NCBI RefSeq assembly: GCF_000280905.1
Contig: NZ_ALAP01000055.1
Location: 1-64,000, forward strand
Source of the DNA: Streptomyces sp. AA1529
Lineage (GTDB): Bacteria > Actinomycetota > Actinomycetes > Streptomycetales > Streptomycetaceae
DNA length: 64,000 nt
Reading direction: 5' to 3'
Shown: positions 8,051-17,987 of the stretch, one piece after another
Position numbering within the stretch: the first letter of the stretch is position 1
How the letters are laid out: every line of letters starts with the position of its first letter
Notes under the pieces: model-generated
Database searches by the model: none
Told to the model about the DNA's origin: nothing
What the model saw: only the letters and a program-made list of their open reading frames with translations
Position numbers and translations under genes: made by a program

Positions 8051-9895
8051 GTGCGCAGACGTACCTGGACCCGGTCCCTCACCGTCCTGGTGGCCGCCGT
8101 GGCCGCGACGGCACCGACCCTGGTGGCGACGGCCACCGCGCAGCAGAGCACCCGGCAGACGGCGCCCGCCGGCCCCGGCGCCGAGCGGCCGCTCCCCCTG
8201 GAACGCCTCTACGACAACCGTGCGGTCAGCGACGACACCGCACCGGACGCCGCCGACTTCGACGGCGCCGGACGCTCCCTCTCCGCGCAGGACCTCAAGG
8301 CCGCGGGCTGGGCACCCGGCACCCGGCTGAACCTGGACGCGGCCGGACTCCGCTGGCCGGACCGGGCCCCCGGTCGCCCCGACAACGTACGTGCGGACGG
8401 GCAGCGGGTGCGGGTCGGCGGCCGGGGCGACGCGCTCACGTTCCTGGTGGCCGCCACCTCGCCGCACGGCGCGGCGGACACCGCCGGCGGCGAGGGCACC
8501 GTCCGGTACCGGGACGGGTCCCGCAGCGGCTACACGCTCACCGCGGGCGACTGGCGCGGCGGCCCGCTGGCCACCAAGGCCGTCGCGCTGCCCCACCTCA
8601 ACACCCGGCGGGACGGGCAGCTCGCGGAGAAGGCGCGGCTCTACGCGGTGACCGTGCCCCTGGAGCGCGGCCGCACGGTCGCTTCGGTCACCCTGCCCCG
8701 GGACCCGGGCGCCGACGCCGACCTGCACGTCTTCGACCTCGCCGTGCGGCCCGAGGCCACCGGGTGGACGGGGAGCTGGTCCGCCGGTACCGGCGGCTAC
8801 ACCGGCACCGGCGAGTGGCGGGACCGGACGCTGCGGCTGGTCGTGCACACCTCGGCGGGCGGCCCCCGGGCGCGGATCCGCCTGGAGAACACCTTCGCCG
8901 CGCAGCCGGTCCGGATCGGGCACGCCTCGATCGCCGTGCAGAAGAACGGCGCCGCCGCACACCGGCGCCCGACTCCGCTCACCTTCGACGGCGGCCGTCC
9001 CGGCACCCGGATCCCGGCCGGGGCCCGCGCCGTCAGCGACCCCGTGGGCTTCGACGTGCCCTCCGACACCAATCTGCTGGTGAGCATCCACCTGCCCGGC
9101 CCGGTGTCCGCGGCGCCGGTGCACAGCGAGGCGCAGCAGCGGTCGTATCTGAGCGAGGACGGCAGCGGCGACCGCACCGGCGAGACCGGCGGGTCGGCCT
9201 TCACCGGCTCGCTGTCCATGTGGCCGTTCCTGACCGGCGTCGACGTGCGGGGCGGCCCCGGCTCGGTGGTCACCCTCGGGGACTCCATCACGGACGGCGT
9301 CCGCTCCACGCGGGGAGCCAACCGGCGCTGGCCGGACGTGCTGGCCGGGCGGCTGCTGGCGCAGAGCAGGGTGCCGCGGCTCGGGGTGCTCAACGAGGGC
9401 ATCTCCGCCAACCGCATCGTCACCGACCGCTATGCCGGCGACGGCGTCAGCAGCGACACGGCGGGGGTGAGCGCGCAGCACCGGCTGGAGCGCGACGTAC
9501 TGGCCCAGACCAATGTGCGGACGGTGGTGCTCTTCGAAGGCATCAACGACGTGCGCTGGGGCGCCTCGGCGGAGCAGGTGATCGCCGGGATGAAGGCGAT
9601 CGCCGCGCGGGCGGCCGAGCGCGGGACGCGGGTCGTGGTGGCGACGATCACGCCGTGCGAGGGATATCACGACTGCACGGCGGAGGTCGAGGCAAAGCGG
9701 GCGAAGGTCAACGCCTTCGTCCGGGACAACGGTGGCCGGTTCGACGCCGTCCTGGACTTCGACAAGGTGGTGCGGGACCCCTCCCACCCGGAGCGGATGG
9801 CGCCCAAATACGACTCGGGCGACCATCTGCACCCCGGTGACGCGGGACTGCGCGCTCTCGGCGAGTCGGTCGACCTGCGGCTGCTCACGGACTGA
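8051..9895 (+). CDS. Secreted SGNH/GDSL hydrolase
   Basis: Extracellular esterase or acyl-hydrolase, 614 aa. An RRRTWTR n-region plus a hydrophobic core ending AQQ forms a signal peptide. Residues about 50-400 form an N-terminal beta-rich region with no catalytic motif, possibly substrate-binding. The SGNH domain follows: block I VTLGDSITDG with nucleophile S412, block II EGISANRI, block III FEGINDVRWG, and block V SGDHLHPGD giving D591 and H594. All four SGNH blocks are present, so it should be active. The GTG at 8051 has GAGAGG about 7 nt upstream and starts exactly at the signal peptide; the open frame extends further upstream but without a leader. Natural substrate unknown; polysaccharide acetyl or aryl esters are typical for the family. 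Confidence 0.92.
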   Translation: MRRRTWTRSLTVLVAAVAATAPTLVATATAQQSTRQTAPAGPGAERPLPLERLYDNRAVSDDTAPDAADFDGAGRSLSAQDLKAAGWAPGTRLNLDAAGLRWPDRAPGRPDNVRADGQRVRVGGRGDALTFLVAATSPHGAADTAGGEGTVRYRDGSRSGYTLTAGDWRGGPLATKAVALPHLNTRRDGQLAEKARLYAVTVPLERGRTVASVTLPRDPGADADLHVFDLAVRPEATGWTGSWSAGTGGYTGTGEWRDRTLRLVVHTSAGGPRARIRLENTFAAQPVRIGHASIAVQKNGAAAHRRPTPLTFDGGRPGTRIPAGARAVSDPVGFDVPSDTNLLVSIHLPGPVSAAPVHSEAQQRSYLSEDGSGDRTGETGGSAFTGSLSMWPFLTGVDVRGGPGSVVTLGDSITDGVRSTRGANRRWPDVLAGRLLAQSRVPRLGVLNEGISANRIVTDRYAGDGVSSDTAGVSAQHRLERDVLAQTNVRTVVLFEGINDVRWGASAEQVIAGMKAIAARAAERGTRVVVATITPCEGYHDCTAEVEAKRAKVNAFVRDNGGRFDAVLDFDKVVRDPSHPERMAPKYDSGDHLHPGDAGLRALGESVDLRLLTD

Positions 9896-9934
9896 ACCGC
9901 ACCGCGGAGCACCCGGCCGGGGAGCGCGGGGGCG

Positions 9935-10714
9935 TCACACCTCCAGGTCGACCACCACCGGAGCGTGGTCGGAGGCGCCCTTGCCCTTCCTGGCCTCCCG
10001 GTCGACGTAGGCGTCCGAGACGGCGGTGGTGAACGCCTCGTTGCCGTAGACGAGGTCGATCCGCATGCCGCGGTTCTTCGGGAAGCAGAGCTGCCGGTAG
10101 TCCCAGTAGGTGAACGGCACGTCGTACTTCAGCGGACGCGGGTGGACGTCCGAGACGCCCGCCGCCTCCAGGGCGGCGAGCGCCTCCCGCTCCCGGGCGG
10201 TCACATGGGTGGCACCCTCGAACTCGGCGATGTCCCAGACGTCCTCGTCGGTCGGCGCGATGTTGAAGTCGCCCAGCACCGCGAACGGCGTCGCGGCCGA
10301 GGCGAACTTCTCCGCCGCGTCCCGCAGGGCCGCCAGCCACTCCAGCTTGTACTCGTAGTGCGGGTGCCCCACCTCGCGCCCGTTGGGTACGTACAGCGAC
10401 CACACGCGCACCCCGCCGCAGGTGGCCGCGGCGGCGCGGGCCTCGACGGCGCCTTCCCAGGCGGGCGCGCCGGGCAGGCCCAGGGCCGGGTCCTCGATGC
10501 CCACACGGGAGAGGACGGCGACGCCGTTCCAGCGGCCCTGGGCGCTGACGACCGACTCGTAGCCGAGCGCGCGCAGCTCCTGCTGCGGGAAGGCGTCGTC
10601 GGACACCTTGAGCTCCTGCAGGCAGAGCACGTCGGGCTGGGCGGACTCCAGCCACTGCGTCAGGCGGGGCAGTCTGGCCGTTATCGAGTTGACGTTCCAG
10701 GTGGCAATTCGCAT
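9935..10714 (-). CDS. xth: Exodeoxyribonuclease III
   Basis: DNA-repair enzyme with AP-endonuclease and 3'-5' exonuclease activities, 259 aa, the usual size. Motifs of the endonuclease/exonuclease/phosphatase fold: ATWNVNSI (metal/phosphate Asn), LQELKV (metal Glu), LYVPNG, LGDFNIAPTDEDVWD, RIDLVYGN and the terminal SDHAPV with the catalytic Asp-His. The ATG start begins directly with the first beta strand MRIATWNVN. No secretion signal, so cytoplasmic. It converges on the GDSL hydrolase gene (39 bases between the stops) and is followed by a separately started MBL-fold gene; no operon is evident. Confidence 0.95.
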   Translation of the reverse strand: MRIATWNVNSITARLPRLTQWLESAQPDVLCLQELKVSDDAFPQQELRALGYESVVSAQGRWNGVAVLSRVGIEDPALGLPGAPAWEGAVEARAAAATCGGVRVWSLYVPNGREVGHPHYEYKLEWLAALRDAAEKFASAATPFAVLGDFNIAPTDEDVWDIAEFEGATHVTAREREALAALEAAGVSDVHPRPLKYDVPFTYWDYRQLCFPKNRGMRIDLVYGNEAFTTAVSDAYVDREARKGKGASDHAPVVVDLEV

Positions 10715-10761
10715 GCGGACTCCGTCGGGGTCACGGGGGTCGTCCCCCGGCAGAATGCAGG

Positions 10762-11448
10762 CTACCGCGCCAGTCGGACACTCTCGCCGGGCCGGAGCTG
10801 GTTGTGCGCCGCGCCACCCGTTCCGGGGCCGCCCTCGCCGAGCATCCGGCCGAAGAACGCCAGCCCGAGGTCGCCCAGCAGGCCGTCGTGGACGTCGTAG
10901 ACCTGCGCGGGGCTGACGGTGCGCACGTAGTCCAGCACCTCGGCGTACTTGTTCCAGGGCGCGTACACCGGCAGCAGCAGCGTCTTGACGGGCCGCTCGG
11001 GGACGGTGAGCGCGTCGCCGGGGTGGAAGACCAGCCCGTCGACGACGAAGCCGATGTTGGTGATCCGCGGGATGTCGGGGTGGATGACGGCGTGCAGCTC
11101 CCCGTGCACCTCGACCTCGAATCCGGCCGCCTCGAACGTGTCACCGTGGCCCACGGTGTGGACGCGGCCCGGGAAGGCGCCGGAGAGCTGTTCGGCGACG
11201 CTGCGCAGCGTCCAGATCTGCGCCTCGGGGTTGGCCTCCATGGCGGCGCGCAGCCGCAGCTCGTCGAAGTGGTCGGGGTGCTCGTGCGTCACGAGCAGCG
11301 CGTCCGCGCCCAGCCCGGCCTCCTGCTCGCTGTAGCCGCCCGGGTCGATGACGAGGGTGCGGCCGTCCTTCTCCAGCCGGACGCTGGCGTGGCCCTGCTT
11401 GGTGAGCTTCAGCGCGGTGTCGTTGGCATCAGTTCCCATGGGGCTCAT
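10762..11448 (-). CDS. MBL-fold metallo-hydrolase (UlaG-like)
   Basis: 228 aa metallo-beta-lactamase-fold protein. LTKQGHASVRLE, DPGGYSEQE and the metal motif THEHPDHFDELRL are present; GFVVDGLVFHPGDAL supplies another metal-ligand region and YDVHDGLLG a late histidine. The set fits the beta-lactamase-like L-ascorbate-6-phosphate lactonase/UPF0173 branch, but the substrate is unknown. The first ATG (11448) follows GGAGGAGA closely and overlaps the 3' end of the PcaL-like gene by 20 bases; an ATG 9 bases downstream is an alternative. The overlap indicates co-transcription with, and perhaps coupling to, the fusion enzyme, so action on a lactone or ester product is conceivable but only inferred. 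Confidence 0.88.
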   Translation of the reverse strand: MSPMGTDANDTALKLTKQGHASVRLEKDGRTLVIDPGGYSEQEAGLGADALLVTHEHPDHFDELRLRAAMEANPEAQIWTLRSVAEQLSGAFPGRVHTVGHGDTFEAAGFEVEVHGELHAVIHPDIPRITNIGFVVDGLVFHPGDALTVPERPVKTLLLPVYAPWNKYAEVLDYVRTVSPAQVYDVHDGLLGDLGLAFFGRMLGEGGPGTGGAAHNQLRPGESVRLAR

Positions 11449-12727
11449 TCTCCTCCCGCGGCTGCCGGTGGTCCTCCGGGGTGGTCTCCTCCCGGATCAC
11501 CCGCTGGGCGACGGTGAACGCCGAGTTGGCCGCGGGCACCCCGCAGTAGACGGCGGTCTGCAGCAGCACCTCCTTGATCTCGGCGGGGGTCAGCCCGTTG
11601 CGCAGCGCGGCCCGGACGTGGAAGGCCAGCTCCTCCAGATGGCCGCGGGCCACCAGCGCGGTCAGCGTGATGACCGAGCGGGTGCGCCGGTCGACACCGG
11701 TACGGGTCCACACCTCGCCCCAGGCGTACCGGGTGACGAAGTTCTGGAAGTCCTCGGTGAAGTCGTCGGCCTGCTCCAGGGAGCGGTCCACATGGGCGTC
11801 GCCGAGCACCTCGCGGCGCACCTTCATCCCCGTGTCGTAGGAGTCGGTGCGCAGCGCCGCCGCCGCACCGGACTCCAGCTCGGCGACCGCGGACGCCTGG
11901 GGCGGCACGGGGCTGATGACGGGCGCCGGCGCCGGCGGGCCGGCGGCCGAGTCCTGCCAGGTGGTGGTGAAGTGCCGGATGAGCAGGTCGGTGACGGCCC
12001 CGGGCTGCTCGACCGGCGTCAGATGCGAGGCGCCGGGCACGATCGCGAGCCGCGCGTCGGGGATGCCCGCGACCAGCGCCCGGGCCTCGGCCGGCGGGGT
12101 GACCTGGTCCTCGGCTCCGGCCATGACCAGCGTGCCCACCCCTATGCGGTCCAGCGAGTCCTTGACGTCGAAGGAGGCCAGCGCCTCGCAGGCGGCGATG
12201 TAACAGCCCGGGTCGGTGGTGCGGACCATCTGCACGGCCCACTCGACGATGGCGGGCTGCGCGGCGGCGAAGCCCGGGGTGAACCAGCGCTCGGGGGTGG
12301 TGCGGGCGATCGGGTCGAGCCCGTTGGTCCGGATGACGACCCCGCGCTGCCGCCAGCTGTCCGCGGTGGCGAACCGGGGCGAGGAGGAGATCAGCGCGAG
12401 CGAGGTGACGCGCTGCGGGGCCCGCAGCGCGAGCTGGACGCCGATCGCGCCGCCGAGGGAGCAGCCCGCGTAGCCGAAGCGCTCGATGCCCAGCTGGTCG
12501 AGGGTGGCCAGCAGCCGCTCGGCGTAGGCGTCGGCCGAGTCGGCGGAGTAGGCCGGGGAGCCGCCGTGTCCGGGCAGGTCGAATCTGAGCACCCGCCAGT
12601 TCCGGGTCAGCTCGGGGATCTGCCGGTCCCACATGTGCCAGGTGGTGCCGAGGGCGGGGCCGAGGACGAGTACGGGCGCGTTGTCGGGCCCGTCGGTCCG
12701 GTGCTGCAGCGTCTGGGCGGGGGTCAC
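11429..12727 (-). CDS. pcaL: 3-oxoadipate enol-lactonase / 4-carboxymuconolactone decarboxylase fusion
   Basis: Bifunctional PcaL-type enzyme of the protocatechuate branch of the beta-ketoadipate pathway, 432 aa. Residues 1-260 are an alpha/beta-hydrolase (PcaD): oxyanion region GPALGTTWHMWD, nucleophile elbow GCSLGG with S90, acid in GAEDQV and the histidine in GASHLTPVEQP. A Pro/Ala linker (about 260-300) leads to a carboxymuconolactone decarboxylase domain (PcaC): YDTGMKVRREVLGDAHVD, WTRTGVDRRTRSVITLTALVA and EIKEVLLQTAVYCGVPAAN. GTG start at 12727 with GAGGTGAA upstream. The fusion is known from actinobacteria, but no pcaGHBIJ gene is nearby, so this copy is either an orphan or works on another lactone. 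Confidence 0.92.
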   Translation of the reverse strand: MTPAQTLQHRTDGPDNAPVLVLGPALGTTWHMWDRQIPELTRNWRVLRFDLPGHGGSPAYSADSADAYAERLLATLDQLGIERFGYAGCSLGGAIGVQLALRAPQRVTSLALISSSPRFATADSWRQRGVVIRTNGLDPIARTTPERWFTPGFAAAQPAIVEWAVQMVRTTDPGCYIAACEALASFDVKDSLDRIGVGTLVMAGAEDQVTPPAEARALVAGIPDARLAIVPGASHLTPVEQPGAVTDLLIRHFTTTWQDSAAGPPAPAPVISPVPPQASAVAELESGAAAALRTDSYDTGMKVRREVLGDAHVDRSLEQADDFTEDFQNFVTRYAWGEVWTRTGVDRRTRSVITLTALVARGHLEELAFHVRAALRNGLTPAEIKEVLLQTAVYCGVPAANSAFTVAQRVIREETTPEDHRQPREENEPHGN

Positions 12728-12921
12728 CGTGCTTCACCTCGAGCTGACGTGCGGGACGGGTTGGGGGAGGGACGGCCGTTGCTCACGCGTGCACGCTATC
12801 GAGCGGCGGGCGGTCCGCACTCCTCGGGGGCGCCCGCTCCAGGACGCAGGGCGCATCCGTGGCGGCAGCGTGCGCGGGGCGTGCGGAGCACGCACGGAGT
12901 CCGTGGAGGAACCGTGCGGAC

Positions 12922-13491
12922 TCAGAACTCGGCGGTGGAGACGACGTAGACCCGGGGTCTGCTCCGGTAGGTCGTGTCCACCGTGATCACCAGGTCGGGC
13001 TCGCTCCCGGACTGGTCGAGGCGCAGGCTCCGGTAGTGGCTGCTGGGCTCGTCGAACCGCCAGCCGACCACTCTGGCCTTCCGCCCGCTGATGGCGACCT
13101 CGCCCTCGGTCAGCTCGGCGCGGCTGCTCCCGATGTCCTCCAGGAACTCGGTGAGCCGCTTGGGGCTGGTGCGGAACTGCACCCACATGGTGCTCTTCTG
13201 CCAGGCGTTCGCCTCGTAGAAGGCCACCCGGGTCGAGGAGACCGGTACCGGGACGCTGTAGATCCGCTGGCTGACCTTGGGGGGCCGCGCGTAGGTGAGG
13301 CTGGTCGCGGCGGCGGCGCGCTCCTTGTCCTTGCCGCTGGCGCGGCTCTTGAACGCCGACTGCACCAGGTAACCGGCCGGCAGCGCGATGAGCAGCACCA
13401 CGATCACCAGTACGGCGAGGCGGTGGCGGGGCCGGTGCGGAGGGCGCTCGCGGGGTTCGGAGGGGCGGGGGCTGTCGTCGGTGTGCGGCAT
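12922..13491 (-). CDS. Single-pass membrane protein of unknown function
   Basis: 189 aa. A charged cytoplasmic N-terminus (PRPSEPRERPPHRPRHR) precedes one hydrophobic segment LAVLVIVVLLIALPAGYLV (about residues 25-45). The rest, probably extracytoplasmic, ends in a beta-rich region (ARVVGWRFDEPSSHYRSLRL, DLVITVDTTYR, RVYVVSTAEF). No known domain is recognised. The ATG at 13491 is the only start close to the membrane segment. It lies 59 bases after the ROK kinase and may be co-transcribed with it. Function unknown. Confidence 0.75.
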   Translation of the reverse strand: MPHTDDSPRPSEPRERPPHRPRHRLAVLVIVVLLIALPAGYLVQSAFKSRASGKDKERAAAATSLTYARPPKVSQRIYSVPVPVSSTRVAFYEANAWQKSTMWVQFRTSPKRLTEFLEDIGSSRAELTEGEVAISGRKARVVGWRFDEPSSHYRSLRLDQSGSEPDLVITVDTTYRSRPRVYVVSTAEF

Positions 13492-13550
13492 GGCGCTGGG
13501 CGTCTCGGAGAGTGTGGTGGATGTTCGGCGGGGCGGCGGTCCCGGCCCCG

Positions 13551-14711
13551 TCACTGACCGACGGCCCGGCGCAGGTTGTCCGCCGCCCGCTCGTAGCGCT
13601 CGTAGCGCTCCAGCCGGCGCCGGTTGGCACGCCGGAAGCGGCGGGCCACCAGCCGGGCCAGGTCCGCAGCACCGACCATACCCGCCTCGGGACCCAGCTG
13701 CGCCTTCACGATCCGGGCCTCCGGCCGGTATCCGCGGCCCGTGAGCTGCCGTCGGAACGCCTCCCTGGCGGGTTCGATCAGCAGTTCGTCGGCCGCGCTC
13801 ACCCCGCCGCCGACCACGAAGCAGGACGGGTCCAGGGCGGCCGCCAGATTGGCCAGCCCCACCCCCAGCCAGGAGCCGACCTCGTGGAAGAGCTCCGTGC
13901 ACATGGCGTCGCCGGAGCGGGCGAGCTCGGTGATCAGCGGTCCGGTGATGTCGCCGACCTGGCCGCCCACCCGGTCGATGATGCCGTAGGCGACCGGCGA
14001 CTCGGCGGCGGCCAGCTCGCGGGCCTCCCGGACCAGCGCGTTCCCGGAGCTGTACTGCTCCCAGCACCCTCTGTTGCCGCACGGGCACCGGTGCCCGCCG
14101 GGCACCACCTGCATATGGCCGAACTCGCCGGCCACCCCGTACTTGCCGCGCTTGACCCGGCCGTCCTCCAGGATGGCGCCGCCGATCCCGGTGCCCAGGG
14201 TGATCATCACCAGGTGGTCCTCGCCGCGCCCGGCGCCGAACCGCCACTCGCCCCACGCCGCGGTGTTCGCGTCGTTATCCACCATCACCGGCACCGCCAG
14301 CCGCGCCGTCAGCGCGTCCTTGAGCGGCTCGTCGCGCCAGGCGAGGTGCGGCGCGAACAGCACCCGGGAGCGGTCCGCGTCGATCCACCCCGCCGCGCCG
14401 ATGCCGACGGCGTGCACGTCGTGCCGGTCGGAGAGGTCGAGCACCAGCTCCGCGATGGTGTCCTCGACCACCTTCGGGCTCTTCGACTTCTCCGGTGTCT
14501 CGGCCCGCACCTTCTCCAGGATCACCCCGTCGGCGTCCACGACACCGGCCATGACCTTGGTGCCGCCGATGTCGATTCCGACGGTGGGAACGCGGGGCGC
14601 CGACAGATGGGAGCGGCGCTCTCGCGTGCTGACGGTCCTCAGCACGCTCGGGCTGGGGCCCGTCCGCCGTCGGTGGACCCGGTCTGCTCGCTGAAAGCTG
14701 TCCGCGTTCAA
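13551..14711 (-). CDS. ROK-family glucokinase-like sugar kinase
   Basis: Cytoplasmic ATP-dependent sugar kinase, 386 aa. The ATP-binding strand VGIDIGGTKVMAGVVD, the sugar-binding VMVDNDANTAAWGEWRFG with its catalytic Asp, MITLGTGIGGAI, the zinc-binding ROK signature HRCPCGNRGCWEQYSSG and FVVGGGVSAAD are all present. No winged-helix region precedes the kinase, so it is an enzyme and not a ROK repressor. The start is uncertain: the frame opens with a TTG at 14711, whereas conservation begins near STRERRSHLSAPRVPTVG, and a GTG at 14645 is possible. It follows the sugar ABC operon after a hairpin, so the two may be linked metabolically, with the kinase phosphorylating the imported sugar (inference). 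Confidence 0.9.
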   Translation of the reverse strand: MNADSFQRADRVHRRRTGPSPSVLRTVSTRERRSHLSAPRVPTVGIDIGGTKVMAGVVDADGVILEKVRAETPEKSKSPKVVEDTIAELVLDLSDRHDVHAVGIGAAGWIDADRSRVLFAPHLAWRDEPLKDALTARLAVPVMVDNDANTAAWGEWRFGAGRGEDHLVMITLGTGIGGAILEDGRVKRGKYGVAGEFGHMQVVPGGHRCPCGNRGCWEQYSSGNALVREARELAAAESPVAYGIIDRVGGQVGDITGPLITELARSGDAMCTELFHEVGSWLGVGLANLAAALDPSCFVVGGGVSAADELLIEPAREAFRRQLTGRGYRPEARIVKAQLGPEAGMVGAADLARLVARRFRRANRRRLERYERYERAADNLRRAVGQ

Positions 14712-14814
14712 GAGGTGGTCGTCTCTCTGGGAGGGGTCTCACGGGTGCGCCCGCTGCTGCCAGGGGTCAACGGTACGTCGTCCGGCGCACGGGCGCTCGG
14801 AGTCCCGTGCACCG

Positions 14815-14848
14815 CCGGGCCCGCCCCGGCTGCGGCCGGCGGGCCCGG
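14815..14848 (-). terminator. Hairpin after the sugar ABC operon
   Basis: Inverted repeat CCGGGCCCGCC / GGCGGGCCCGG (11 bp, loop 12 with inner GC pairing), 13 bases past the ABC ATPase stop on the minus strand. No U-tract, as is usual in Streptomyces. It probably separates the importer operon from the ROK kinase. Confidence 0.65.
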
Positions 14849-14860
14849 GGCACCGGGGGC

Positions 14861-15654
<794 letters not shown>

Positions 15655-15658
<4 letters not shown>

Positions 15659-16755
15659 CGGGTCGCCTCCGCGCGCTTCCGGATCCACGCGTTCAGCAGC
15701 GTGGCGAGCAGCAGCATCGCGCCGAGGAAGAACTTGAACCAGTCCGGGTCCCACTGCGCGTAGATGATGCCCTTGTTGGCCATGCCGAAGATCAGTGCGC
15801 CCACGGCGGCGCCGACCGCGGAGCCGTAGCCGCCGGTCAGCAGGCAGCCGCCGATGACGGCCGCGGCGATGTAGATCAGCTCGTTGCCGACGCCCTCGCC
15901 CGACTGGACGGTGTCGTAGTTGAACAGCAGATGCTGCCCGGAGATCCAGGCGGCGAACGCCACGCCCAGATACAGGCCGATCTTGGTGCGGGCCACCGGC
16001 ACGCCCACGGCGCGGGCCGCCTCCACACCGCCGCCCACCGCGAAGATCCAGTTGCCGACGCTGGTGCGCAGCAGGATCCAGGTGGCCGCCGCCACCAGCA
16101 GCAGCCACCACACGATGGTGATCTGCAGATCGACGCCCCCGAGGGTGAGCGTGGAGGCGAAGACGGCCTTGGCCGAGTCGAAGCCCTCCATGTCGCTGAT
16201 GCTCTTGGTGGTGACCGTGCCGCTGATCAGTTTGGTGAGGCCGAGGTTGAGCCCTGTCAGCATCAGGAAGGTACCCAGCGTGATGATGAAGCTGGGCAGC
16301 CTGGTACGGGTGAGCATGATCCCGTTGAAGAGCCCGATCGCCAGTGTGACCAGCAGCGACACCCCGACACCGACCCAGGTGTTGGCCGTCATCTGGTAGC
16401 TGAACATCGAGGAGGCCAGCGCGGAGGAGGTCACCATCACGCCGGTCGACAGGTCGAACTCCCCGCCGATCATCAGCAGCGCCACCGGCACCGCCATGAT
16501 CCCCAGGGTGGAGGAGAAGTAGAGGATCGTGGAGAGGCTGGAGGGGCGCAGGAAGCTGTCCGCGACCAGCGCGAAGAAGACGAACAGCGCGAGGGCGCCG
16601 ACCACGGCGCCCAGCTCCGGACGGCGCAGCAGCCGCACCGCCAGCGGGCGGTGCACCAGCCGTTCGTCGGCCGCCGCCGGGGCCGGCGGACGGGGGTCCT
16701 CCGGCTGCCGGGCGTCCGGGGCGCCCGGGCCGCCGGACCGGGCCGGGGCCGTCAT
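15655..16755 (-). CDS. Sugar ABC transporter permease (RbsC/XylH family)
   Basis: 366 aa integral membrane protein with about nine to ten hydrophobic segments. A Pro/Ala-rich cytoplasmic leader precedes VVGALALFVFFALVA. Family features: GIMAVPVALLMIGGEFDLSTGVMV, SFIITLGTFLMLTGLNLGLTKL, TSVGNWIFAVGGGVEAARAVGVPVARTK (coupling loop) and IGGCLLTGGYGSAVGAAVGALIFG. It forms the pore for the binding lipoprotein encoded just upstream; the genes overlap by 4 bases on both sides, so all three subunits are translated together. Identification as a CUT2 permease is firm; the transported sugar is not deducible. Confidence 0.93.
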
Positions 16756-17789
16756 CGGGTGCCCCGCTTGGTCAGCTCGGCCAGCTTGCCCGCGTCCTTC
16801 TTGGTGAGGATCTGCGGCCCGGTGAGCACCGGCTTGCCGCCGCCGAGCATGTCGGCGTTGTAGCGGTAGAGCCAGAGCAGGTCGACGGCCTCGTAACCCT
16901 GCATGTAGGGCTGCTGGTCGACGGCGAAGCCGATCGTGCCGTCCTGCAGTCCGGCGGCGACCTTGTCGTTGAGGTCGAAGGTGTCGATCTCGGCCTCGCT
17001 GCCCGCGTTCTTCTTCGCCTTCGCCGCGGTGGCCGCGAACGGCGCACCGAGCGTGACGACCGCGTCGACCTTCTTGTCGGACTGGAGCTTGGCCTCGACC
17101 GACGACTGCACGCCCGGCATGTTGGTGCCGTCCACGTACAGGTTCTTGACCTTGCCGTCGAACGTCTTCTTGATGCCGTCGCAGCGCTGCTCGTGACCGA
17201 CGTTGCCCTGCTCGTGGATGAGGCAGACGGCCTTCTTCCGGCCCCGCTCGTTCAGCTCGCGGCCGACGGCCTCACCCGCGAGGACCTCGTCCTGGCCGAT
17301 GTGGGTCAGCGCGCCGAAGTCCTGCGAGACCTCCTGGCCGGAATTGATGGTGATGACCGGAATGCCGGCCTTCACGGCCTTCTTGACCACGCGCTTCATC
17401 GCGTCCGGCTTGGCGAGCGTGACGATCAGGCCGTCGACCTTCTTGTCGATCGCCGTCTGGACGAGCTGCGCCTGACGGCCGGCTTCCTTGTCGTGCGAGT
17501 AGAGGAACTCGATGTTGTCCTTGGCGGCGGCCTGCTCGGCGCCGCTCTGCACGATGTCCCAGTAGGTGTCGCCGTCGCCGGAGTGCGTCACCATGGCGAC
17601 CTTCCAGCGCGGGGTGGACACGTTGGCCTTGCCCGAGGCCGCCTGCTCGCGCGCCTCCTCCGCCCGCTTGCCTCCGGTGCTGCTGCACCCGGCGAGCGCG
17701 GTCAGCGCGACGGCCGTCGCCGCCAGCGCGGCTCCTGTCGTACGTATGGACCTGCGGAACCTTCGCCGGGACCTCTGCACGCTGGCCAC
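16752..17789 (-). CDS. Sugar-binding lipoprotein of the ABC importer
   Basis: Periplasmic-binding-protein type 1 fold (RbsB/XylF), about 345 aa. The Arg-rich start and core ALAATAVALTALAGC give a lipobox, so it is a membrane-anchored lipoprotein. The ligand domain starts WKVAMVTHSGDGDTYWDIV and includes GAEQAAAKDNIEFLYS, VDGLIVTLAKPDA, GIPVITINSG and IGFAVDQQPYMQGYEAVDLL. Two close GTG starts exist, at 17789 and 17780; the first has AGGA very close, the second an AGG at better spacing, so the start is uncertain by three codons. It leads the SBP-permease-ATPase operon. The GntR regulator next door probably controls it. Confidence 0.9.
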   Translation of the reverse strand: MASVQRSRRRFRRSIRTTGAALAATAVALTALAGCSSTGGKRAEEAREQAASGKANVSTPRWKVAMVTHSGDGDTYWDIVQSGAEQAAAKDNIEFLYSHDKEAGRQAQLVQTAIDKKVDGLIVTLAKPDAMKRVVKKAVKAGIPVITINSGQEVSQDFGALTHIGQDEVLAGEAVGRELNERGRKKAVCLIHEQGNVGHEQRCDGIKKTFDGKVKNLYVDGTNMPGVQSSVEAKLQSDKKVDAVVTLGAPFAATAAKAKKNAGSEAEIDTFDLNDKVAAGLQDGTIGFAVDQQPYMQGYEAVDLLWLYRYNADMLGGGKPVLTGPQILTKKDAGKLAELTKRGTR

Positions 17790-17987
17790 CTGTCCTGCTC
17801 TCTGGGTAGGTATACGGTCGGGAACCGCCCTGGATCTTCGCACACATATCCGCCACGGTGGCCGGAAACCCCCCGCCCGGTCCGCCGGCTCCACTGCCAC
17901 CCCCTCCGACCGGGATGTGTAGCGGCGAGCAGGACGGCCGTCAACGTGGTCGGCACGGGGCTCTCGCACAGGGCACCTCTCAAGGGC

